A DNA stretch of 16,504 nt from DATCSE01 sp036568605 (GTDB lineage Bacteria; Pseudomonadota; Gammaproteobacteria; Burkholderiales; Burkholderiaceae_C), in assembly GCA_036568605.1 (NCBI GenBank), contig DATCSE010000189.1, positions 1-16,504 on the forward strand, written 5' to 3'. How positions within the stretch are numbered: the first letter of the stretch is position 1; every line of letters begins with the position of its first letter. The notes below the pieces were generated by a model that saw only the letters and a program-made list of their open reading frames with translations, was not told the origin of the DNA and made no database searches. The position numbers and the translations under genes are program-made. Below are positions 7,782 to 13,979 of the stretch, one piece after another.

Positions 7782-9677
7782 ATGGACACCCCGGCACTCG
7801 ATCCGGCGCGCCGACTGCAGCGCATCGTCGATGCCGTCGACGCGTTCGAGCGCGACGGCTATGCGGTGCCGCTGCATCTGGCGGAAGCCGACCTGGGCGA
7901 CGATGCCGTGGCTCGCCTCGCCGAGCGCATCGAGCGCCTGTCCGGGCGCATCACGCAGCAGCTTGCCGCGCTCGAGCGGCTCTCGACGCAGCGCCGTGAC
8001 CTGCTGACCAATGTGTCGCACGATCTGCGCACGCCGCTCGCATCCATGCAGGGCTACCTCGAGTTGCTGCTGCTGCGCCACGGCAGCCTCGAGCCGGCCG
8101 AGCAGCGCAACTACCTCGAGACCGCCGTCCGCCAGACCGAACGGCTGGCGCGGCTGGTCGGCGATCTGTTCCAGCTCGCCGAACTCGACGGCGAAGAGGC
8201 GCCGCTCGCCGCCGAGGACTTCGCGCTGGCGGAGTTGCTGCACGATGTCGCGCAGCGTTACGCGGCGGATGCGCAGCGGCGCCGTGTCGAGCTGCGTGCC
8301 GTCGCGCCCGTGCCGGTCACGGCACGGGCCGATATCGCGCTCGTCGAGCGAGTGCTCGGTGCGCTGGTCGAGAACGCGCTGCGTCACACGCCTTCGGGCG
8401 GGCAGGTATCGATCGAACTGGCCGGTGGAGCTGGCCGCGCGCAGGTGACGGTGCGCGACACCGGCGAGGGCATCGCGGCCGCCGACGTGCCCGATCTGTT
8501 CGACCGCTACGACCGCACCGAGCGCGTTGCCGGCTCGGCGGGAACGACGCCGCACGGCGGCCTGGGCTTGGCGATCGCGAGGCGTGTCGTGCAGCTGCAC
8601 GGAGGCGAGCTGCGCATCGCCAGCACGCCCGGCGTGGGCACGCAAGTCTCGTTCGATCTGCCGCTGGCGACACGCCCGGGCGCTGCGCCCGCCCCCGCCG
8701 CGGCATCGGCGCCGGCGCACAGCGAGGCCGCCGCGACTGCCACCGATCGTGTCGCGCTGCTGGAGCGTTGCGTGCAGCAGCAGCGCGCGGCCATCGAGCG
8801 CAGCGAAGCCGCACGCGCCGCGGCCGAGGCCGACCTGCGTGCCGTCGAGCAGCGCTACGTGCTCGCGCTGCGCGGCAGCCAGGACGGCCTGTGGGAATGG
8901 GACCTGGACTCGGACCGGGTGCACCTGTCGCCGCGCTGGAAGAGCATGCTGGGCTTCGACGCCGACGAGATCCGCGACGACCGCGACCACTGGTTCGCAC
9001 GCGTGCACGCCGAGGATCGCGCGGCGTTCGAGCGTGCGCTGCGCCGGCATCTGGACGACCGCGACGCACTGCCATTCGACCATGACCTGCGGCTCGTGCA
9101 CAAGGGCGGCGGCGTTCGCCACGTGCTGTCGCGTGGCGTCGCGATCCGCGACGAGGATGGGCGGGCTCACCGCATCGTCGGGCTGGACACCGACGTGACG
9201 CGGGTGCGGCGGATGCAGGCCGTGCTGGACGCGCTGGCCGACGGCGTGGCCGATGCGCGCGGCGACGCGTTCTTCCCGGCACTGGTGCGCAACTTCGCGC
9301 GGGCGCTGGACGTCAGCCTCGCCTTCATCGCCGAATGCGCGGACGACCCGCCGACCCGGGTGCGCACGCTGGCGTGCTGGAACTCGGTCGACGGCGACGT
9401 GCCGAACTTCGAGTTCGCGCTGGCGGGCACGCCGTGCCAAGAGGTGATACAGGACGGACGCAGTTGCTTCCACCGCGACGACCTCGAACGCATGTTCCCG
9501 CGCGAGCGCGGCTATGCGGCCTACCTCGGCTTGCCGATCCGCGGCCGCGACGGCCGCGTTCTCGGCCACCTGGCCTTCTTCGACCGCAATCCGCGCGGCG
9601 ACGACATGCTGGTCGATTCCGTCTTCCGCATCTTTCTCGCGCGCGCGGCGGACGAGATGGAGCGGCGGCGTCCCTGA
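7782..9677 (+). CDS. Soluble histidine kinase with C-terminal PAS and GAF domains
   Basis: The 631-residue protein has no membrane segment or signal peptide. The HisKA domain (about 65-140) has the phosphoacceptor His80 in NVSHDLRTPL. The HATPase domain (about 185-300) shows Asn198 (ENALRHTPSGG), Asp226 (DTGEGIA) and GGLGLAIA near 258. A proline-alanine linker and a coiled coil (about 300-355) follow. Next comes a PAS_3-like domain (about 355-475, SQDGLWEWDLDSDRVHLSP) and a GAF domain (about 490-625, with GTPCQEV and YLGLPIRG), and the protein ends at MERRRP. Having the kinase core first and the sensory domains last reverses the usual order. A second output module that normally follows PAS-GAF is absent. 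It probably phosphorylates the regulator encoded just upstream. Confidence 0.88.
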   Translation: MDTPALDPARRLQRIVDAVDAFERDGYAVPLHLAEADLGDDAVARLAERIERLSGRITQQLAALERLSTQRRDLLTNVSHDLRTPLASMQGYLELLLLRHGSLEPAEQRNYLETAVRQTERLARLVGDLFQLAELDGEEAPLAAEDFALAELLHDVAQRYAADAQRRRVELRAVAPVPVTARADIALVERVLGALVENALRHTPSGGQVSIELAGGAGRAQVTVRDTGEGIAAADVPDLFDRYDRTERVAGSAGTTPHGGLGLAIARRVVQLHGGELRIASTPGVGTQVSFDLPLATRPGAAPAPAAASAPAHSEAAATATDRVALLERCVQQQRAAIERSEAARAAAEADLRAVEQRYVLALRGSQDGLWEWDLDSDRVHLSPRWKSMLGFDADEIRDDRDHWFARVHAEDRAAFERALRRHLDDRDALPFDHDLRLVHKGGGVRHVLSRGVAIRDEDGRAHRIVGLDTDVTRVRRMQAVLDALADGVADARGDAFFPALVRNFARALDVSLAFIAECADDPPTRVRTLACWNSVDGDVPNFEFALAGTPCQEVIQDGRSCFHRDDLERMFPRERGYAAYLGLPIRGRDGRVLGHLAFFDRNPRGDDMLVDSVFRIFLARAADEMERRRP

Positions 9678-9737
9678 GGCTCCCACAGCCCGTCGGCAGG
9701 CTGGTGTTCGAGCGATAGTTGACAGGCTCCGACGAGG
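9678..9737. other. Convergent intergenic gap
   Basis: This 60-bp gap separates the kinase (+) from the sigma fragment (-). It contains a weak imperfect hairpin (CAGCC...GGCTG near 9686-9703) without a T-run on either strand, so no intrinsic terminator can be called. Confidence 0.5.
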
Positions 9738-10073
9738 CTATTCGAGGTAGCCGCGAAGTCGCTCGGAATGGCTCGGATGCTTCAGCTTGCGCATCGCCCT
9801 GGCCTCGATCTGACGAACGCGCTCACGGGTCACATCGAACTGCTTGCCCACCTCTTCGAGCGTGTGATCGCTCTTCATGTCGATTCCGAACCGCATGCGC
9901 AGGATCTTCGCCTCACGTGGTGAGAGCTCGTCGAGGATTTCGCCAGGCACCGTGCGCAGGTTCGATTGCAGCGCCGCTTCCATCGGAGCCACTGCGCCGC
10001 TGTCTTCGATGAAGTCGCCCAATGTGGCGTCGCCGCCGTTGCCGACCGGCACTTCCAGCGAGATCGGCTCCTG
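9738..10073 (-). pseudogene. Detached sigma-70 (RpoD-like) region 3.2-4 fragment
   Basis: This is the C-terminal part of a primary-type sigma factor. Homology begins near 10073 at QEPISLEVPVG (region 3.2), runs through LGDFIEDSGAV and the region 4.1 segment LSPREAKILRMRFGID, and includes the complete region 4.2 helix-turn-helix TLEEVGKQFDVTRERVRQIE. It ends HPSHSERLRGYLE at a TAG. Regions 1, 2 and most of 3, needed for core binding and -10 recognition, are missing. Upstream, the frame holds only about 25 non-homologous codons before the stop of the RRM gene. A GTG at 10052 could start a 104-residue product, but no clear ribosome binding site precedes it. The fragment is intact without frameshifts and its substitutions are conservative (for example SHSERLRGYLE against the usual SRSEKLRSFL), so a functional short sigma-4 protein cannot be excluded. 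Confidence 0.7.
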
Positions 10074-10148
10074 AGAGGCTTCGCCGATCTCATCTGCCGC
10101 GGACTGCTTGCACTTCGGGCTTGCTGGTGGGAGCGCGACGTGGTGCGA

Positions 10149-10457
10149 TCAGTAGCCGCCGCGGCCGCCACCACCGCGTCGGCCGCCGCCAAAGCTGCCG
10201 GAGCGATCCTCCTTGGGGCGCGCCTCGTTCACGATGAGGGAGCGGCCGTCCAGGGATTGGTCATGCAAGCCGCGGATCGCGGCCTGTGCTTGCGCGTCCG
10301 AGCCCATCTCGACAAAGCCGAAGCCCTTGGAACGGCCGGTGTCGCGGTCCGTCATGACCTTGGCGGACGCCACCGTGCCGAATTCGGCGAAACGTTGCTG
10401 CAGCGTGTCGTCGCTGACGGAGTAAGCCAGATTGCCGACATAGAGTTTGTTGCCCAT
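10149..10457 (-). CDS. Glycine-rich RRM RNA-binding protein
   Basis: The 102-residue single-RRM protein is of the bacterial glycine-rich RNA-binding (Rbp) type. RNP2 is LYVGNL at residues 5-10 and RNP1 is KGFGFVEM at 44-51, both with the aromatic residues that stack on RNA bases. The tail after residue 84 is Gly/Arg-rich (FGGGRRGGGGRGGY). Such proteins are usually cold- or stress-induced and bind RNA non-specifically in the cytoplasm. The frame stays open to 10553, but MGNKLYVGN is the family's normal beginning, and AAAGG lies about seven bases before its ATG. An 82-nt gap separates it from the IF-1 gene on the same strand. Together with IF-1 it suggests a translation or RNA-chaperone stress unit. 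Confidence 0.92.
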   Translation of the reverse strand: MGNKLYVGNLAYSVSDDTLQQRFAEFGTVASAKVMTDRDTGRSKGFGFVEMGSDAQAQAAIRGLHDQSLDGRSLIVNEARPKEDRSGSFGGGRRGGGGRGGY

Positions 10458-10539
10458 TGGGGTGCCTTTCAGGTGAAAGCGTGCGCACATCCAAGTTCGA
10501 TGTGCCACGCGGAGAACGATCTTCGGGTTCAAGACCCGC

Positions 10540-10806
10540 TCAACGGAGAACACGTCGCGCCGGACGTGGCGCGCCGCTGGACCGAGTTTCGAGGTGGCGA
10601 AAGGTGATTCGGCCTTTGGTCAGGTCGTAGGGAGACAGCTCCAGCGACACCTTGTCGCCCGCGAGGATGCGGATATGGTGCTTGCGCATCTTGCCGGCGG
10701 TGTAGGCCACCAGGCTGTGACCGTTGTCCAGCGTGACGCGAAAGCGCGAATCGGGCAGCACTTCCTCGACTTTGCCGTGCATTTCAATCAATTCTTCCTT
10801 GGCCAA
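10540..10806 (-). CDS. infA: Translation initiation factor IF-1 with C-terminal extension
   Basis: The 88-residue protein is an OB-fold IF-1, which binds the 30S A site during initiation. The core is nearly canonical: AKEELIEMHG, LPDSRFRVTLDNGH, AYTAGKMRKHHIRI, GDKVSLELSPYDLTKGRI. Canonical IF-1 ends soon after TFRHK at about 72 residues; here a basic tail of about 16 residues follows (LETRSSGAPRPARRVLR). The start is TTG at 10806, supported by AAGGAAG about six bases upstream and by conservation of the AKEELIEM segment; the next ATG (10782) would remove it. The extended, RRM-linked form resembles the additional IF-1 paralog seen in Burkholderiales, distinct from the copy in the ribosomal-protein cluster. 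This is inferred from context. Confidence 0.92.
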   Translation of the reverse strand: MAKEELIEMHGKVEEVLPDSRFRVTLDNGHSLVAYTAGKMRKHHIRILAGDKVSLELSPYDLTKGRITFRHLETRSSGAPRPARRVLR

Positions 10807-10827
10807 AGAGCTTCCTTGCAGTTGAAA

Positions 10828-11061
10828 TCAAAGTCGTTCCGGCGCGCGAGGCTGCTGCACCCAGCTGATGCCTTGTTCAATGGCGTAGCGCCGCGCGGCT
10901 TCGCGGGTCGCGAAGCGGGGGATGAAACGCAGCACTCGGTCGTGCATGCCGCTGCGGATCGAGACGGATGCGGCGTAGTGGCCGGAATCCGTGAGTCGCG
11001 TGAGAGGTGAGACAAGGTACTTGCCCACCGAGAATGTTTTTTCGGGGGTGGTTTCGGACAT
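10828..11061 (-). CDS. Small conserved-type hypothetical protein (cold-shock neighbourhood)
   Basis: The 77-residue protein starts MSETTPEKTFSVGKYLVSP and has a compact beta-like middle (SGHYAASVSIRSGMHDRVLRF) and a helical end (TREAARRYAIEQGISWV). I recall small betaproteobacterial proteins with the same SVSIRSG and DRV(M/L)RF pattern, often found beside cold-shock genes, but their function is unknown to me. It lies 21 nt upstream of the IF-1 gene on the same strand and may be the first gene of that block. No good ribosome binding site precedes the ATG at 11061. The frame remains open well upstream, but that part is not protein-like. No signal peptide or membrane segment is seen. Confidence 0.7.
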   Translation of the reverse strand: MSETTPEKTFSVGKYLVSPLTRLTDSGHYAASVSIRSGMHDRVLRFIPRFATREAARRYAIEQGISWVQQPRAPERL

Positions 11062-11380
11062 GTTGCTGCAGCAGAGCCTGCGAGGCCCACGCATGCGAAT
11101 GGAGAAGCCCTCCGGAGGAGCGGCTGAAATCGCGGCGATGCTTCGCCGCCGGGCAAACCCGGTCAAAGGATGATCAATATGACCGGAACGGCGCTCGCCA
11201 CTTGGGTGAGGCTGACCGCCATGCGGACCGGCGTGCCGGTCAAATTGGCGTGACGCGCGGCGCGTAGGGGCCGGGGCCGTGTCAGACGACAGATGCCGCG
11301 CTAGTGAGCAAGGCGCGACAGGGTGGACCAGTGTACCCGTTCTGGGCTTGCTGCTTCCGACATCAGCTGGGCCTGTCGGC
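11062..11380. other. Intergenic leader region, no gene seen
   Basis: This 319-bp stretch lies upstream of the 77-aa protein gene (transcribed leftwards) and beyond the stop of the next - strand gene. Open frames here have shadow-like composition. It holds the perfect 10-bp palindrome CCTCCGGAGG (11109-11118), two adjacent hairpins (11132-11162), and the most AT-rich patch around 11166-11180, where a promoter for the minus-strand block could lie. No convincing -35/-10 pair was found. Confidence 0.5.
11132..11162 (-). promoter_or_regulatory. Two adjacent hairpins in the leader of the cold-shock-like block
   Basis: GCGGCGA-TGCT-TCGCCGC (11132-11149) is a perfect 7-bp stem with a four-base loop. 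CCGGG-CAAA-CCCGG (11149-11162) is a perfect 5-bp stem with a four-base loop, sharing one base with the first. They lie about 70-100 nt upstream of the ATG at 11061. Neither is followed by a T-run in the direction of transcription. They could structure a 5' UTR, but GC-rich DNA makes chance hairpins common. Confidence 0.35.
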
Positions 11381-11785
11381 TCAGGCAAAAGACTCAGGCG
11401 GTTCGCCCGCCCGCCTGGCGGCGACCGTTGCCAGCGAGCGTCGCGTATCGTTCAGGGCGCTTTCGAGCTGGTCTACGACATGGACGTCCAGCGCCAACTG
11501 CGCGTGAACCTGCGCCAATGCGACTTCGCAATCCAGCAAGGCATGACGGACCATCTCGCTGATGTCATCGCTCGCCGTGAGGCGTGCGAGACGCTCGATC
11601 AAGCCGCCGAGCGTGCGGACGCGATCGGCGCGCATGGCGGAGGGCGTCAGGGTCTCGCGCGACACGGCGATCAACAAGGGGACCGTCCCACCGGCGGAGG
11701 TCGGCAGCCTCGCCGCCCATGGCAGCGCAGGAGTCGCGCGGACTACCGCGTCTCGACAGGGGTCGGTGGGAAGGGAATAAATCAT
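11381..11785 (-). CDS. Hypothetical helical protein
   Basis: The 134-residue product starts at the ATG at 11785 (MIYSLPTDPCRD). I do not recognise its family. The N-terminal third is loop-like; residues from about 50 on read as amphipathic helices (RVRTLGGLIERLARLTA, DDISEMVRHALLDCEVALAQ, then VVDQLESALNDTRRSLATVA), with no membrane segment or signal peptide. This helix periodicity makes the minus strand more protein-like than the overlapping frame on the other strand. The ribosome binding site is weak (GGGAC about seven bases upstream). It follows the Crp/Fnr gene on the same strand after a 106-nt gap and might be co-transcribed with it. Confidence 0.5.
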   Translation of the reverse strand: MIYSLPTDPCRDAVVRATPALPWAARLPTSAGGTVPLLIAVSRETLTPSAMRADRVRTLGGLIERLARLTASDDISEMVRHALLDCEVALAQVHAQLALDVHVVDQLESALNDTRRSLATVAARRAGEPPESFA

Positions 11786-11891
11786 GGCGGACGTCCCAAG
11801 CTGTGGCTCGCGTGTTGTAAAGCGATGGGCGAGTCGCCGTCCGTACGTCACCGCACAGACATGCGACGCTTCCAGGCCGCACCTCGGAGAA

Positions 11892-12611
11892 TCAAGTGGC
11901 CGTCTGCGGAGGCAGCAGCCGGTCGTATTCGCGCTTGACCACCGCATAACACTCGCAGGTCCGACGTTCCAGCCCGGGCCTGTCGAGCACCGTGATCCGC
12001 CCGCGCGTGTACTTGATCAGGCCGGCCGCCTGCAGCTTGCGGGCGCTCTGAGTCACGCCCTCGCGGCGCACGCCGAGCATGTTGGCGATGAGCTCCTGCG
12101 TCATCACGAGCTCATGGCCCTCCAGCCGGTCCAGGCTCAGCAGCAGCCAGCGGCACAGTTGCTCGTCCAGCGCGTGATGACGGTTGCAGACGGCGGTCTG
12201 CGCCATCTGCGTGATCAGCGCCTGCGTGTAGCGCAGCAGCAGGTGCATGACCGCGCCCGAGCCATTGAATTCCGCCTGGATGGAATGCGCGCTCATCCTG
12301 AACCCCTCACCAGCGCTTTGGACGACGGCGCGGCTCGGTGTGGTGCCGCCGCCCATGAACAGGGAGATGCCGACGATGCCTTCCCGTCCAACCACCGCGA
12401 TCTCGGCCGAAGCTCCGCTCTCCATCACGTACAGCAGCGACGCGAGCGCGCTGGTTGGGAAATACACGTGGCTCATCGTGCGCCCTGACTCGTACAGCAC
12501 CGCGCCGAGCGGCATCTGGACCGGCTCCAGCAACGGCAACCAACGCGCCCACTCGGCCGGCGGCAGCGCAGCCAGCAACCCGTTCGATCGAGGATCGGAG
12601 GCGATGAGCAT
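11892..12611 (-). CDS. Crp/Fnr-family transcriptional regulator
   Basis: The 239-residue regulator has an N-terminal cyclic-nucleotide-binding-type beta-roll (about 20-140, including GAVLYESGRTMSHVYFPTSA and EIAVVGREGIVGI). A dimer helix follows, then a C-terminal winged helix (about 165-230) with the HTH sequence MTQELIANMLGVRREGVTQSARKL. The N-terminal cysteine cluster of FNR is absent and the phosphate-binding cassette of cAMP-binding CRP is not evident, so the ligand is unknown. The frame stays open far upstream, but MLIASDPRSNGLLAALP is the normal beginning for this group. The start is 283 bp from the divergently transcribed protease gene, so the two could share a control region. Confidence 0.87.
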   Translation of the reverse strand: MLIASDPRSNGLLAALPPAEWARWLPLLEPVQMPLGAVLYESGRTMSHVYFPTSALASLLYVMESGASAEIAVVGREGIVGISLFMGGGTTPSRAVVQSAGEGFRMSAHSIQAEFNGSGAVMHLLLRYTQALITQMAQTAVCNRHHALDEQLCRWLLLSLDRLEGHELVMTQELIANMLGVRREGVTQSARKLQAAGLIKYTRGRITVLDRPGLERRTCECYAVVKREYDRLLPPQTAT

Positions 12612-12894
12612 CTGGGCCTTGGAAAGCCGCGGCGCCTGGGCACAGCTCGCGTGTCGGCGCTCGACGGATGGTTCGAAGGCACAAATGTAGTCTTCGACCG
12701 GCGCTCTGTGTGCTGGCGCACGGACGCAGCCCGACAAAGCGCGGATGCTGAGTTCGTCGAAGCAAGTGCCAAAGGCGGGTTCCACTCGCGCACTCCCCGA
12801 ACAGACGGTTCGTCCGTGGATGGGGGCTGGCATTCGGCGCTGGAGCCCGAGGACGCAAGTTGCTCGGGCTTCGGTCATTCGACTCAACCACGCA
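12612..12894. other. Divergent intergenic region
   Basis: This 283-bp gap lies between the Crp/Fnr gene (-) and the serine protease gene (+). The minus frame remains open through it but shows no recognisable protein pattern. It should hold the promoters of both genes; I could not identify a Crp-type TGTGA-N6-TCACA operator or a clear -35/-10 pair. Confidence 0.5.
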
Positions 12895-13626
12895 ATGCCT
12901 GAAACCCTCCTTCTGACAGCAGCTCGCATCGACACGTTCGATGGCGACCGATCGCTCACGAGGGCAAGCGGCTTTTTCTTCGAGCGCGACGGGCGCCTGT
13001 ATCTCGTGACCAGTCGGCATGTGCTCATCGATGAACCGGGTGGGCATCATCCGGACCGCATCCTCCTCGAGATTCACATCGACGAGTGCAACCTCACCCG
13101 CTCGATCGGCTTTTCGGTGCTTCTGTACCGCAACGGGCGCGCGACGTGGCGACAGGGCACCGACTCAGCAGGCGAGGTCGATGTGGCCATCATCGAACTG
13201 GACGTTGCTGCGCTCCCGTCGCCGCGTGTGGTGCGCGCCTTCACGCCGGCGCATCTGCCGCAAAAAAGGGACGGCATCGAAGTCGGCGACTCCGTGCTGA
13301 TCGTGGGCTTCCCGCTCGGCTTTCACGATACGTTGCACCACCTTGCTGTGGTGCGGCAAGCGACGATCGCGTCATCCTTTGGACTGCGATTCCAGGGCGC
13401 TGGCTACTTCCTGACCGACGCGCGAACGCACCGCGGGACCAGCGGCGCACCGGTTGTCATGCGTCGCGTCGATGCTTCCGGACCCGCACTGCCTTGGACC
13501 TTGCTAGGCGTCCACTCCGCGCGGCTGGACATGGGCGGCCGCGACGGCGTGCTGGATGAAGCGCTTGGCCTGAACTCGGCCTGGTATTCCGACATCCTGC
13601 TGACGTTGACGACGCCATCGCGCTGA
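12895..13626 (+). CDS. Trypsin-like serine protease, cytoplasmic, single domain
   Basis: The 243-residue protein has the trypsin-like fold with a full catalytic triad: His42 in VTSRHVL, Asp96 in VDVAIIEL, and Ser183 in HRGTSGAPV. Gly-Phe-Pro (VGFPLGFHD) before the serine is typical of bacterial trypsin-2-type peptidases. No signal peptide, membrane anchor or PDZ domain is present, unlike the periplasmic Deg proteases, so it appears to act in the cytoplasm. The start at 12895 gives a natural beginning (MPETLLLTAARIDTF); the frame is open further upstream but is not protein-like, and no strong ribosome binding site is seen. Stand-alone peptidases of this kind are often accessory genes. It is convergent with the disrupted gene that follows. 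Its target is unknown. Confidence 0.82.
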   Translation: MPETLLLTAARIDTFDGDRSLTRASGFFFERDGRLYLVTSRHVLIDEPGGHHPDRILLEIHIDECNLTRSIGFSVLLYRNGRATWRQGTDSAGEVDVAIIELDVAALPSPRVVRAFTPAHLPQKRDGIEVGDSVLIVGFPLGFHDTLHHLAVVRQATIASSFGLRFQGAGYFLTDARTHRGTSGAPVVMRRVDASGPALPWTLLGVHSARLDMGGRDGVLDEALGLNSAWYSDILLTLTTPSR

Positions 13627-13918
13627 GCTTGCCTATATCGCCGAGCGCCTCTATCTTGTCGATGGTCGCTTGACGCCATCGAGGTCTTCGAGCTGACGGG
13701 CGTAGGAATTCGCTCTTCGCCCGGTTGGCAGCGTAGAACTCGACGCCGATCGGCTTCGGGATGTCCTTGACCTGGATGTGCTGGCCAGCCTTGTTCGGGG
13801 CTCTTTTCGCGACGCCGGCCTTCCAGTCCGATGGAAACGGCACCGCCGCGGCAAAGGTCGTCAAAGCAGCGGCCGTCATGGCGGCTCCGAAGAGCCTCGT
13901 CGAGACGCAAGCGCTCAT
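13627..13918 (-). pseudogene. Small secreted protein gene disrupted by compensating frameshifts
   Basis: The ATG at 13918 has GGAGG six bases upstream and begins a signal peptide (STRLFGAAMTAAALTTFAAA) followed by a plausible mature start (VPFPSDWKAGVAKR). The frame reads well to about 13708 (GVEFYAANRAKSEF). The protein-like reading then moves to a second frame (YARQLEDLDGVK) until about 13668, and returns to the first (ATIDKIEALGDIGKLS) up to the protease end at 13626. One inserted and one missing base would explain this. GC at third codon positions drops in the first frame exactly in the middle segment, which supports the reading. If only the first shift is real, the gene would end at the TAG at 13651-13653. 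I do not recognise the family. It may be a decayed gene or a sequencing error. Confidence 0.55.
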
Positions 13919-13924
13919 GTTGCG

Positions 13925-13929
13925 CCTCC
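13925..13929 (-). promoter_or_regulatory. Strong ribosome binding site of the disrupted secreted-protein gene
   Basis: GGAGG on the minus strand with a six-base spacer to the ATG at 13918. It is one of the best-placed Shine-Dalgarno sequences in the window, which argues that the disrupted frame was a real gene. Confidence 0.7.
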
Positions 13930-13979
13930 GAAGCTTGCAGCTACCCAACATGGCTGCAATCCTCGACAAGGTCACGGCG

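Noticed and set aside
9686..9703. Possible intrinsic terminator between the converging kinase and sigma fragment.
   Set aside because: The stem is short and imperfect and no T-run follows on either strand.
10074..10151. The RRM gene stop codon (TGA) is in frame with the sigma fragment, suggesting stop read-through to a fusion protein.
   Set aside because: A shared frame has a one-in-three chance, and the roughly 25 intervening codons show no protein-like character. There is no recoding signal that I can see.
11279..11938. A 219-codon plus-strand frame overlapping the hypothetical helical protein.
   Set aside because: Its composition is Arg/Gly-rich with no helix periodicity and no ribosome binding site; the minus-strand frame reads as amphipathic helices. 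Neither is recognised, so this choice is only moderately firm.
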